DNA of 64,000 nucleotides from Desulfonema magnum (GTDB taxonomy: Bacteria > Desulfobacterota > Desulfobacteria > Desulfobacterales > 4be13). The position numbers and the translations under genes are program-made. A model generated the notes under the pieces. It had not been told where the DNA came from, did no database searches, and saw only the letters and a list, made by a program, of their open reading frames with translations. Numbering within the stretch: the stretch's first letter is position 1; every line of letters begins with the position of its first letter. Location of the stretch: the NCBI RefSeq assembly GCF_017377395.1, contig NZ_CP061800.1, positions 7,921,001-7,985,000 of the forward strand, written 5' to 3'. Shown here one piece after another: positions 6,402 to 15,565 of this stretch.

Positions 6402-9158
6402 TTGAAAGCATTGAATATTCTGACACTCAGCCACTCAGATCAGACGCCGAACATAAAAAATTTCCTTATCCTAATGGTCGCCATTTTTTTTATTGCTTCC
6501 TGCAAACCGCCTACAATAGCAGAACGAAGGGCACAGAAAGCTGCTAATTCAAAAGGAGATATTGTTATCGGAATTGTTGACAGCTCGCCCGGTATCCCCC
6601 TTTTTGTTGAAGGGATCAATTTTGCAATAGAGGAACTGAATGGAGAGGGCGGTATTCTTGGGAGAAAAATACGGGCCATCTATCGTGATGATGAGGGGTC
6701 TGTTGAGGAAGGGCAAAAAATTGCAAGGGAATTAGGGAAAAACACGAATATTATCGCGGTTGTGGGACATTGTTTCTCTGATGTTGCGATTCCGGTATCC
6801 ATTACATATGAGAAGTCCGGCCTTGTTTTTATTTCCCCGGGAACAACGAATCCGGATTTAATACGATCAGACAACAAATTTGTTTTCAGAAACATACCTT
6901 CGGACATCGTAACAGGGCGCGAACTTGCCAAATTCGCACATCGTAGCGGATATAAGCAAATAGCCGTAATTTATGACAGGGATTCTACTGGCAGAAGACT
7001 GGCAGAAGTTTTTTATAAACATGCTGATGACATGGGGATCAAAATTGCTGCAGAAATCTCCTATTCCGGATCCTGGGAAAAGGATTTCAGGCTTCTTATT
7101 GCGGAACTTGTCAAGGAGACCAAGTTTGACGCTGTTTTTCTGGGAGGCGAGATCCCTTCTGGTGCCCATTTTGTAAAACAGATGCGGAAAATGGGAGTGA
7201 CAGTTCCCATCATCGGAGGAAACAGTCTTGACTCACCGCAGCTTTTAAATATTGCCGGAAAATCAGCTCAGAACACAATCCTTCCGACTGTTTTTGATCC
7301 CAAACGTTCCCGAACACTTACCCGGGAATTTGTGAAAAAATTTAAATCCAAAACAGGTATTACTCCCGACAGATGGGCTGCCCAGGGCTATGATGCTGTC
7401 CGGCTTCTGGCCTTTGCCATTAAGTCAGGTGATTCCACTGTTCCGATTACACTCAGCACCATCCTGCGGTTTCTTGAAAACTGGGAAGGGGTCACCGGGT
7501 CTTATTCTTTTACTTCTGACGGAAACATTATTGACAAGTCTGTTTTTTTCAAAATGGTTGACCGAGGAGAGTTTCGATTTTTAGAACGTGATTTAAGAAA
7601 ACAGGAGAATCCGTTTGAAATACTGGAAGAAGTTACGTTAAGGCTGCCAGTTGAGGGAATTATTCCGACCATTGATCCGGGGCTGACTTCGGATGTGACC
7701 TCTATTGAGTTAACCGAACAACTGTTCCTGGCACTGACCGATTTTGACCCCAAAACCTATGAGCCTGTTCCGGAATTTGCCACAGAGTGGAAAGCCAGTC
7801 AGAACGGGAAGTTTTATTTGTTTAAATTGCGAGAGGATGTCACCTGGACAAACGGCGAACCTGTGACCGCCCACGATGTTGTCTGGGCAATCCGGCGCAA
7901 TATTGATCCGAAAACCGAAGCTCCTTTTGCCCATGCGCTGTATGCGCTGAAAAACGCCAGAGCAATACATAAGGGAAAACTCAAAGATATTTCAAAAATC
8001 GGGGTCAACGCGATTGATGATTTTACATTATGGTTCAGACTTGAACATCCTGTTGCCTATTTTCCTGCTCTGGTCAGCCTGTGGATTTACCGTCCTTTGC
8101 CTCGGAATACCATTGAAAAATACAAAGACAAATGGACAGAACCTAAAAATATTCAGACCAACGGTTCCTACAAGCTGATTGCGTGGGAAAAAGGCATGGC
8201 AATGGCCCTGCAAAAGAATCAGGATTACTACGATGCGAAAAATGTCCGTATTCCCAAGATATGCTACTATGTGATACCGGAAAGTTCCGTGGGACTGGCA
8301 ATGTATAAAAATAACCAGCTCGATATTATTGGAGACAGTTATCTGCGGCTTCCGATGGCCGAACTCCCGAATATATTGGCAGACCCGGTATTATCCGCAG
8401 AGTATTCCCAACAGCCGATGTTTTCCACATATGCTTACGCGTTTAGTACCAATCCCCCGCTGGATAACGTTCTTGTTCGGAAAGCCATTGCAGCAGCTAT
8501 TAATCGTAAGCTTATTATTGCGTTTATAACAAAAGGGGGAGAGAGGGCTGCAAAAACATATGTAACGCCGCCAGCTTTCGGCTCTGTTGATCCCGAAGAC
8601 GGCGTGGGCATAAATTTTAATCCGGCTCAGGCAAAGAAATGGTTGGCAGAAGCCGGATATCCTGATGGAAAAGGCTTGCCCGAAATCATGCTGACATATA
8701 ATGATTCTGAAACCCACAGAGAGATTGCCCGGGCGATTCAGATATTTTTGAAATATTATCTGAACATAACTCTCAAACTTGATGAAAGAAACTGGTCTGA
8801 TTATCTTGAATCATTGTCAAACCCCTCTGAACTGCATATGTTCCGAATCGGATGGTCTGGCGATTATCCTGACGCGAGCAACTGGTTCGACAGTCTTCCT
8901 CATTATTTTTCTTTTGACAAAATGGCTTGGGGAAATTCGGAGTTTGTCAAAACAGTCCGACTGGCAGAAAAAGAACAAAGCCTCTTGGAAAGAAAAAAGC
9001 TTTATATGCGTGCAGAACAAATTATGTGTGAGGAAGACTGCGTGGTTACTCCGATTTTTTTTGATATTGGAAAATACCTGGTCAAACCCAGGATAAAAGG
9101 GTGGTACAATATGGCACTGGGCGGCCAGCATATTCGGGATTGGTATTTTGAACAATAG
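6402..9158 (+). CDS. Lipoprotein fusing a type I periplasmic binding domain to an SBP family 5 (OppA-like) domain
   Basis: 918 aa. The N-terminal signal ends in the lipobox IASC (Cys34), so it is likely a lipid-anchored periplasmic protein. Residues about 54-395 form a branched-chain-amino-acid-receptor-like type I binding domain (DIVIGIVDSSPG, VVGHCFSDVAIP, FISPGTTNP, AAQGYDAVRLLAFAI). Residues about 425-918 form an oligopeptide-type SBP_bac_5 domain (LTDFDPKTYEPVPEFATEW, the hallmark VTWTNGEPVTAHDVVWAIRR near 485, later AIAAAINRKLII). These two folds normally occur in separate proteins. The start is TTG at 6402 with no good ribosome site. No ABC permease or ATPase is adjacent, so a sensing or ligand-presenting role for the next two channel genes is an inference. 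Confidence 0.85.
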   Translation: MKALNILTLSHSDQTPNIKNFLILMVAIFFIASCKPPTIAERRAQKAANSKGDIVIGIVDSSPGIPLFVEGINFAIEELNGEGGILGRKIRAIYRDDEGSVEEGQKIARELGKNTNIIAVVGHCFSDVAIPVSITYEKSGLVFISPGTTNPDLIRSDNKFVFRNIPSDIVTGRELAKFAHRSGYKQIAVIYDRDSTGRRLAEVFYKHADDMGIKIAAEISYSGSWEKDFRLLIAELVKETKFDAVFLGGEIPSGAHFVKQMRKMGVTVPIIGGNSLDSPQLLNIAGKSAQNTILPTVFDPKRSRTLTREFVKKFKSKTGITPDRWAAQGYDAVRLLAFAIKSGDSTVPITLSTILRFLENWEGVTGSYSFTSDGNIIDKSVFFKMVDRGEFRFLERDLRKQENPFEILEEVTLRLPVEGIIPTIDPGLTSDVTSIELTEQLFLALTDFDPKTYEPVPEFATEWKASQNGKFYLFKLREDVTWTNGEPVTAHDVVWAIRRNIDPKTEAPFAHALYALKNARAIHKGKLKDISKIGVNAIDDFTLWFRLEHPVAYFPALVSLWIYRPLPRNTIEKYKDKWTEPKNIQTNGSYKLIAWEKGMAMALQKNQDYYDAKNVRIPKICYYVIPESSVGLAMYKNNQLDIIGDSYLRLPMAELPNILADPVLSAEYSQQPMFSTYAYAFSTNPPLDNVLVRKAIAAAINRKLIIAFITKGGERAAKTYVTPPAFGSVDPEDGVGINFNPAQAKKWLAEAGYPDGKGLPEIMLTYNDSETHREIARAIQIFLKYYLNITLKLDERNWSDYLESLSNPSELHMFRIGWSGDYPDASNWFDSLPHYFSFDKMAWGNSEFVKTVRLAEKEQSLLERKKLYMRAEQIMCEEDCVVTPIFFDIGKYLVKPRIKGWYNMALGGQHIRDWYFEQ

Positions 9159-9221
9159 GGTTTTCCGAGGGCATATTTCAAACTTGCTGATATCTTTTGT
9201 CTGACGGTTTTTTTGCGGTTT

Positions 9222-9299
9222 GCGGGACGGGGTTTGCAACCCCGTCCGAAATGTTCATTGTTTTTGCGGGACGGGGTTTGCAACCTCGTCCGAAATGTT
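9222..9299. repeat. Two tandem GGGACGGGGTTTGCAACC palindromes
   Basis: Two near-identical 34-bp units at 9222-9255 and 9266-9299, each an inverted repeat GGACGGGGTTTGCAACCCCGTCC. They fill the 189-bp gap between the double binding protein and the first channel gene and could act as attenuator or mRNA hairpins. Confidence 0.8.
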
Positions 9300-9347
9300 T
9301 CCACGCCCGGGTAAGAATATGGGAAAAATATATGTCCGGGTACTCAC

Positions 9348-11573
9348 ATGACTATGAAAAAAGCGATATTCATATATTCAACACTCAGTTTAATCGGGCT
9401 GGGTGTCTATTTTTTACTGCCGGAAATAACTTCTCTTGAAAAAGCCCCTGTTTATATCGCTTTGGCAGCCCCTCTGAGCGGTCCGGATAAACCGGAAGGA
9501 AAAGAGATTCTCAAAGGCGTTCAGTTGTATCTTGATCAGATAAATAAAAAAGGAGGAATTGGCGGCAGGAAAGTGAAATTGCGTATCTTTGATGATAACG
9601 GAAAGAGCGAAAATTCAGGGGATATTGCCTCTGAAATTGCCATGAGCAAAGATATTCTGCTTGTACTTGGGCACTTTACTTCATCTGCTTCTGTTGTCGC
9701 AGGAAAAATTTATAAAAGATTCGGAGTGCCTGCCATCACCGCCTCTGCAACTGCCGGACAGGTGACCTTTAAAAATGACTGGTATTTCAGAATGATATCG
9801 AATGATGCATTCCAGGGAAAGTTTATTGCAAATTATATCTGTACAGTTTTGAAAAAAACATCAGCCAGTATTTTATTTACAAACGACAGCCGCAATTCCG
9901 AACTTGTAGGATATTTTGAGAGAGAAGCGAACAAGTGCGGGCTTGAAATTAAGAAAAAATGGAGCATTGATTCGGACAGGAATAAGCTGGAGAAAGAAAT
10001 AAAGAAGGCTGTCACTGTGCTGAGATCAGTAAAACAACCCGGTATGATTTTTATTGCGGCTCATGCCTATGAAAGTGTCAAGATCATCACGTCATTAAAA
10101 CATCCCGGAACGAATTATCACATCATAGGCCCTGAAATATTTGCTGACAAATCATTTATCAGCAGGTTCGCGAATTATCCCCAGGAGCAGGTAAGGCCCG
10201 GATACTATACAGACGGTATTTATGGGACATCCGCGTTTATTTTTGATCTTGCAAACAAAGAAGCCCATCAGTTCAGGAAAGCATTTGTAGCAAGATACAA
10301 AGAAGAGCCTTCGGTCCTGGCAAGCTGTTATTATGATGCTGTCCATGTTGCCGTTGAAGCCATTAAATTATCCGAAATTAAAGGCCGGAACGATATACGA
10401 AAAGACCGGAAAGAGATCAGGGATATACTGATCAGTATGAACAGCATCGAAAATGGCATTCAGGGTGTAACCGGATATATCTGTTTTGATAAAAACGGCG
10501 ATATCAACGGACAGATATATGTCGGTGTCTATCAGAACAGAGCGTTTTTCCCGGCCTATTCGCAATATCCCCCGATCATTCCCGAACCAGCAGAAACAGA
10601 TGTCTTTATCGAAAATGCTCCGACTGATGAAAAAATGCTGGCTCACGAAAAAAACAAGAACATGACCCAGATCGTTTATGCTGGTATTGATATTAATGAA
10701 ATCAGCAATCTGAACATCAGCCGTTCAAGTTACACTTTGGATTTTTACCTTTGGTTCCGCTTTAAAGGGGAATTTGATGATTCAAACATTGAATTTACAA
10801 ATGCGGCAAATGAAATTAAATTGGACCATCCCATTACAGAAACGCGTGACAGGGACATTACGGTTCGGGCATACCATGTAAAAGCTGATTTTAAGAGTGA
10901 TTTTGATTTTCATGCCTATCCGTTCGGAAAACAGATTTTACGCATTCATTTCCACCATCTCTTTCGAAAAAAAAGCAAGCTGATTTTTGTTCCTGATGTC
11001 CTGGGACTGTCCGGCTTTCACGATAAAAAAAATGCGGGAAAACAAATACTGCATGCCACAACCGGCTGGACTGTGGATGACATCTCACTTTATCAGGACA
11101 TTTTAAGTCGTGCTTCCGACCCTGATATTCCGGATGTTCTGAATTATCGGACGACTACCAGCTACTCTCGGTTCAACGCTGAAATTCGGATTAAGAGAAA
11201 AGGGTTCAGCTTTGTTTTAAGAAAATTTTTACCAATTATTTTAGTGGGATTAACTTTATACTGCATTTACTTTATACCGTCCGGATGTCATAAAATTCGT
11301 ATTGTGATCCTCATCGGAGGACTCATAACAACTGTCCTACATCATACAAAGCTGTTATCAGACATATCCGCAATAGGATACTTTACTGCCATTGAGTATG
11401 CTTGTTTCACCATATATGCATTGATCATATTATCTGTTTTAATCACAATTTCAATATTCATGCTATATAAAAAAGGAGACAGAAAAAAAATAACATATAT
11501 TATTCGTTCAGGAAAAATTATTTATTTTTCAAGTATGTTCATCGCTGTTGTATGGATGGTATATATAACATGA
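9348..11573 (+). CDS. Type I periplasmic-binding-protein / pentameric ligand-gated ion channel fusion, copy 1
   Basis: 741 aa. A hydrophobic N-terminus (about 6-24) is followed by a type I periplasmic binding domain (about 35-400: IALAAPLSGPDKPEGKEILKG, LVLGHFTSSAS, YYDAVHVAVEAIK). The rest reads as a Cys-loop-superfamily channel: extracellular beta domain about 440-622 with YTLDFYLWFRFKG, the pro-loop motif FHAYPFGKQILRIHF at 521-535 and TGWTVDDISLY near 572; a pre-M1 segment AEIRIKRKGF; then four membrane helices at about 626-645 (with the conserved LP), 649-672, 676-704 and 722-740. Bacterial pLGICs are known (GLIC, ELIC, DeCLIC); the binding-protein domain in front is unusual. Either of two ATGs (9348 or 9354) may be used. 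It overlaps copy 2 by ATGA. Confidence 0.85.
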   Translation: MTMKKAIFIYSTLSLIGLGVYFLLPEITSLEKAPVYIALAAPLSGPDKPEGKEILKGVQLYLDQINKKGGIGGRKVKLRIFDDNGKSENSGDIASEIAMSKDILLVLGHFTSSASVVAGKIYKRFGVPAITASATAGQVTFKNDWYFRMISNDAFQGKFIANYICTVLKKTSASILFTNDSRNSELVGYFEREANKCGLEIKKKWSIDSDRNKLEKEIKKAVTVLRSVKQPGMIFIAAHAYESVKIITSLKHPGTNYHIIGPEIFADKSFISRFANYPQEQVRPGYYTDGIYGTSAFIFDLANKEAHQFRKAFVARYKEEPSVLASCYYDAVHVAVEAIKLSEIKGRNDIRKDRKEIRDILISMNSIENGIQGVTGYICFDKNGDINGQIYVGVYQNRAFFPAYSQYPPIIPEPAETDVFIENAPTDEKMLAHEKNKNMTQIVYAGIDINEISNLNISRSSYTLDFYLWFRFKGEFDDSNIEFTNAANEIKLDHPITETRDRDITVRAYHVKADFKSDFDFHAYPFGKQILRIHFHHLFRKKSKLIFVPDVLGLSGFHDKKNAGKQILHATTGWTVDDISLYQDILSRASDPDIPDVLNYRTTTSYSRFNAEIRIKRKGFSFVLRKFLPIILVGLTLYCIYFIPSGCHKIRIVILIGGLITTVLHHTKLLSDISAIGYFTAIEYACFTIYALIILSVLITISIFMLYKKGDRKKITYIIRSGKIIYFSSMFIAVVWMVYIT

Positions 11574-13777
11574 AAAAAGCGATATTCATACATCTGACGA
11601 TCATTTTTATCAGCCTGGGTACTTTTCTCCTGGTGCGTCAGACCATTCTTGTCAAAGAAACGCCGCTTCATATTGCCGTGGCAGGGCCTATGAGCGGGCA
11701 TTATATGGCAAAGGGAAAAGAAATGCTCAAAGGGATTAACTTGTATCTTAACAAAATAAATAAGGCAGGCGGGATTAATGGCAGAAAAATAAAATTGCGT
11801 ATTTTTGATGATAAAAATGAGATAAAAACGGCCAAAAAAACAGCTCTCGAAATTTCAAGGAGTGATGATATTCTGATTGTACTGGGACATTATTTCAGCG
11901 AGATTTCTATTGCCGTAGGAAAAATTTATAAAAAAGGGCGAGTGCCTGCCATCACCGGGTCAGCCACGGCCAGATCCCTTACCACGGAGAATGACTGGTA
12001 CTTCAGAACAGTGCCGAATAATGTTTTTCAGGGAAATTTTATCGCAAATTATATTAATAAAGGCTTAAAGAAAAATTCGGTGAGTGTTATATTTATTAAA
12101 GACAGTTTTGGTCTTGATTTTTTAGGACATTTTGAAAATTTTGCAGTTGATTTGGGACTTGAAATAAAAAAAAAATGGGGATTTGATCCGGATAGAAAAA
12201 AATTGGATGACGAGATGAAGAAAATCACGGAAGAATTAAAGTCAGTAAACGACCCGGGAATACTCCTTTTTGTGGGCGGGAGCTATGACGGTGTGAAACT
12301 CATCTCATCATTAAAAAAATCAGGTATAAATTATTCTTTAATAGGTGTTGACACACTTACAGAGCCGTCATTTTACAACGGATTTAATGAATATCCTTTG
12401 GAGCAGGAGACACCGGGATATTATACAGACGGTATTTATGCCATATCTTCGTTCCTTGTTGATATTGCCGGTAAAAACGCCTATGATTTCAGAGAGGAAT
12501 TTTTTGAACTGTATAATGAAGAGCCGTCCTGGATAGCTGCTTTCTATTATGATGCCGTGCAGACTGTTGCTGAGGCCATTAAAAGAGCCGATATTCAGGA
12601 TAAGGAAGATATAGAAGATGCCCGAAGAAAAATCAGAGCAGCTTTGGCAGGCATGTACAATCTTGAAAAAGCTGTTGACGGCATAACCGGCCATATTTAT
12701 TTTGATAAAAACGGTGATGTGAACAATCCTTTGGCCGTGGGAGTCTATAAAAAACAAAAGTTTATTCCGGCATTTTCACAATATGATATTATATCCGGTG
12801 CCAAAGGCACTGCTGATACCATCAGGATGGTACTGAACGGTAATATCATACTGATTAACGGAAAAATGCTGAAAGAAACTCAGGTTGTTTATACAGGTAT
12901 TCATATTAACGAAGTCAGCGGGGTGGATATAAAAAACGCTCATTACACCGCAGATTTTTACCTCTGGTTCCGTTTTCAGGGAAAATTCAAAGCTTCTGAT
13001 ATCGAATTTATAAATGCTCTGAAGCCGCTTAAACTGGATCAGCCAATGACGGAGAAGAGCGAAGGAGAGTTCAGCATTCAACTATACCATATAAAAGCGG
13101 ATTTCAGAAGCGATTTTGATTTTCATAATTTCCCTTTTGATCATCAGGTGTTACGGATATGCTTTCGCCATGCCTTTCGAGAAAACAGCAGCCTGATTTT
13201 TATTCATGATCTTTTAAAACCACCTGAGTTTTCGGACAAAAAAAATAACGAAAAAACAAGGTTCGGGGATATGAAGTGGAGTATAGATGAGATATCACTT
13301 TATAAGGATATCATCAGTAATGTTTCCACGCTCGGTATTCCGGATCGTTTTAATTCTCCGAGGCCCATTAATTATTCCCGGTTCAATGCTGAAATTCGCA
13401 TTAAAAGAAACGATTTTACTACTGTTTTTAAAAGAATTTTACCTATTTTCATAGGGCTATTAGGTTTATATTTAATTTACTTTATCCCCTCTGACCAGCA
13501 TATCCTCCGCGTGCTGGGCGTCATGTTTGCGTTTATTGCAAACACTTTCTGCCATTTAAAATTTCTATCAGACTTGCCTGTAGAATATATTATGATCATT
13601 GAATATGTTTTTTTTATGGGATATGCGTTGATAATGCTGTCCCTTTTAATATCAGTATCAACACTGATGCTGCAAAAAGGAAACAGGGACAAGACAGTCC
13701 GGATCATGCTTGCAGGAAAAATTATTCATCCTTTAATCGTTTTGACAACGGGTTTATGGATCGCATATATTCTGTGA
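11570..13777 (+). CDS. Type I periplasmic-binding-protein / pentameric ligand-gated ion channel fusion, copy 2
   Basis: 735 aa paralogue of the preceding gene with the same architecture: N-terminal membrane/signal segment (about 4-22), type I binding domain (about 28-395), channel extracellular domain (about 430-620) with ADFYLWFRFQGKF and the pro-loop FHNFPFDHQVLRICF, pre-M1 AEIRIKRNDF, then four helices. The M2-M3 join reads SDLPVEYIMIIEY and M3 FFMGYALIMLSLLIS, close to the canonical pLGIC pattern of LP, then Tyr, then M-Y. The ATG at 11570 overlaps the previous stop (ATGA) and aligns with the start MKKAIFI of copy 1, so it is preferred over an upstream in-frame ATG at 11552. Overlapping paralogues suggest translational coupling and a possible hetero-oligomer. 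Confidence 0.85.
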   Translation: MKKAIFIHLTIIFISLGTFLLVRQTILVKETPLHIAVAGPMSGHYMAKGKEMLKGINLYLNKINKAGGINGRKIKLRIFDDKNEIKTAKKTALEISRSDDILIVLGHYFSEISIAVGKIYKKGRVPAITGSATARSLTTENDWYFRTVPNNVFQGNFIANYINKGLKKNSVSVIFIKDSFGLDFLGHFENFAVDLGLEIKKKWGFDPDRKKLDDEMKKITEELKSVNDPGILLFVGGSYDGVKLISSLKKSGINYSLIGVDTLTEPSFYNGFNEYPLEQETPGYYTDGIYAISSFLVDIAGKNAYDFREEFFELYNEEPSWIAAFYYDAVQTVAEAIKRADIQDKEDIEDARRKIRAALAGMYNLEKAVDGITGHIYFDKNGDVNNPLAVGVYKKQKFIPAFSQYDIISGAKGTADTIRMVLNGNIILINGKMLKETQVVYTGIHINEVSGVDIKNAHYTADFYLWFRFQGKFKASDIEFINALKPLKLDQPMTEKSEGEFSIQLYHIKADFRSDFDFHNFPFDHQVLRICFRHAFRENSSLIFIHDLLKPPEFSDKKNNEKTRFGDMKWSIDEISLYKDIISNVSTLGIPDRFNSPRPINYSRFNAEIRIKRNDFTTVFKRILPIFIGLLGLYLIYFIPSDQHILRVLGVMFAFIANTFCHLKFLSDLPVEYIMIIEYVFFMGYALIMLSLLISVSTLMLQKGNRDKTVRIMLAGKIIHPLIVLTTGLWIAYIL

Positions 13778-13780
13778 TTA

Positions 13781-13834
13781 ATTGAGAATTGAGAATTAGT
13801 AATTGAGAATTGAGAATTGAGAATTGAGAATTGA
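13781..13834. repeat. Heptanucleotide microsatellite (TTGAGAA)n
   Basis: About seven copies of a 7-bp unit, with one GTAA interruption, fill the 71-bp gap between the second channel gene and the DUF481-like gene. The array ends immediately before the ribosome site AAGGAGAGG. Confidence 0.9.
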
Positions 13835-13848
13835 CAAGGAGAGGAAGA

Positions 13849-14724
13849 ATGAAGGGAATAAAATTATTTATCCGTGTATTTGTTGTTTTTATGGTCATCG
13901 CTTTTAATTGCCACTCTGTTCATTCTGGCCGGAAAGCGGACAGGACTCATCATAATAAAATATATTTAAGCCGGTTGGTTGTTAAGGATTACAGGCCCAG
14001 GGAACCGATTCTCCTCGCTTATAATTTCATAGGCCAGCCAACGGTTCAGGATAGCAATGATATCCGAAAATGGACCAATGAAACAGAGCTTTCCTTCTCC
14101 GATACAGGGGGAAACACTGATGTTGTGAATTTGTCTGCCAATACGATTTGGAAGTACAAGTTTAATGAAAAGCTTGAGGGGAGCTGGAAACTCAGCGGGT
14201 TGTACGGTGAAAGTGACAGTGAAAAAAACGCTGAAAATTATTCAACCAAGCTGCGGGCAGATTATTTGTTTTCAAAACGGTTTTACTCTGCGATTACCGC
14301 GGGCTGGTTAAAGGACGAGTTCGCAGGTATTAAGCACCGCTATCAGTTAGGGTCTCCCAGTGTGGGTTATAAATTTTTCAGCGGCCCGAAACAGTTTCTG
14401 AAAAGTGAGGCAAGTATAGATTATGTAAAAGAAGAATACACGGATGACACAGAAGCTGATTTCCCTTTGGCCCGTGCTTTTACAGAATATGAATATGCTT
14501 TCACAGAAAAACAAAAGTTTTCCCAGTCCCTGGAATTCCGCTATGATTTTGAAAGCAGTGATAATTATGATGGACATTCGGTAACGGCGTTGACATCTGC
14601 ATTGAGCGACAATCTCTCCCTAAAAGCTAGTTATGAAATAAAATATGATAACGAACCCGTTCCTTCAACGCTGAACAAAACAGATACCAGCTTGGGAATT
14701 TCGCTTATTATTCATTCGGATTAG
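13849..14724 (+). CDS. DUF481-like outer-membrane beta-barrel protein
   Basis: 291 aa. A signal peptide (about 1-27, ending near SVHSG) is followed by alternating amphipathic strands rich in aromatic and charged residues (TELSFSDTGGNTDVVNLSAN, LRADYLFSKRFYSAITAGWL, KFSQSLEFRYDF). This matches the DUF481/YdiY-type barrel of salt-stress-associated outer membrane proteins. The ATG at 13849 is chosen because AAGGAGAGGAAGA precedes it. It is the last gene of the + strand channel cassette, 71 bp after copy 2. Its last seven codons are part of the 212-bp unit repeated downstream. Function is not established; the barrel prediction is firm. Confidence 0.75.
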   Translation: MKGIKLFIRVFVVFMVIAFNCHSVHSGRKADRTHHNKIYLSRLVVKDYRPREPILLAYNFIGQPTVQDSNDIRKWTNETELSFSDTGGNTDVVNLSANTIWKYKFNEKLEGSWKLSGLYGESDSEKNAENYSTKLRADYLFSKRFYSAITAGWLKDEFAGIKHRYQLGSPSVGYKFFSGPKQFLKSEASIDYVKEEYTDDTEADFPLARAFTEYEYAFTEKQKFSQSLEFRYDFESSDNYDGHSVTALTSALSDNLSLKASYEIKYDNEPVPSTLNKTDTSLGISLIIHSD

Positions 14725-15342
14725 AACTCGGGTTCCTTCTCCCCAATCCAAAGCGTCACTGTCAGCAGACCGAAAAGTTTTCGAGCTGTTGCGGAGCGGA
14801 CACAACGGGCAGGGGAGAAACCCGGCTTTTTCCGGCAGGGAAGACACTTCGTCCGGGAAAAAAAGCCGGGTTTCTTTGTTCTTGCGCACCTGGTCCGAAA
14901 ATTTTTCGAGTCTCACTCATTATTCATTCGGATTAGAAATCGGGGTTCCTTCTCCCCAATCCAAAGCGTCACTGTCAGCAGACCGAAAAGTTTTCGAACT
15001 GTTGCGGAGCGGACACAACGGGCAGGGGAGAAACCCGGCTTTTTCCGGCAGGGAAGACACTTCGTCCGGGAAAAAAAGCCGGGTTTCTTTGTTCTTGCGC
15101 ACCTGGTCCGAAAATTTTTCGAGTCTCACTCATTATTCATTCGGATTAGAAATCGGGGTTCCTTCTCCCCAATCCAAAGCGTCACTGTCAGCAGACCGAA
15201 AAGTTTTCGAACTGTCACGGCGCGGACACAACGGGCAGGGGAGAAACCCGGCTTTTTCCGGCAGGGAAGACACTTCGTCCGGGAAAAAAAGCCGGGTTTC
15301 TTTGTTCTTGCGCACCTGGTCCGAAAATTTTTCGATCTGCTG
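14707..15342. repeat. 212-bp tandem triplication including the end of the DUF481-like gene
   Basis: Three near-identical units start at 14707, 14919 and 15132. Each begins ATTATTCATTCGGATTAGA (the last codons and stop of the preceding gene) and contains the CAGCAGACCGAAAAGTTTTC end, a GAAACCCGGCTTTTTCC hairpin and a CCGAAAATTTTTCGA end. The remaining DNA to 15565 shows no gene. Confidence 0.9.
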
Positions 15343-15565
15343 ACTGTCATTAAGCTGAGGAATTTTTTTATCGCACAGAATGTCATTTCAGAGGAGTCAG
15401 CGTTTTCTTTTATGTCAGGCCGTTTTTTAACATAATGGCAGTCAAACCGGAGGTCGGATGCGCTATGAGGCATCAGGGAGTGGTGAAATAAAAATTCACC
15501 ACTCCTCCGCCAATTCATGAATATAGCCTGTCTTACAGGTAAGTTAGTCAGCTCCCACTTTTTAG

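Noticed and set aside
14789..15343. 184-codon + strand frame and - strand counterparts
   Set aside because: They lie wholly within the 212-bp triplicated repeat.
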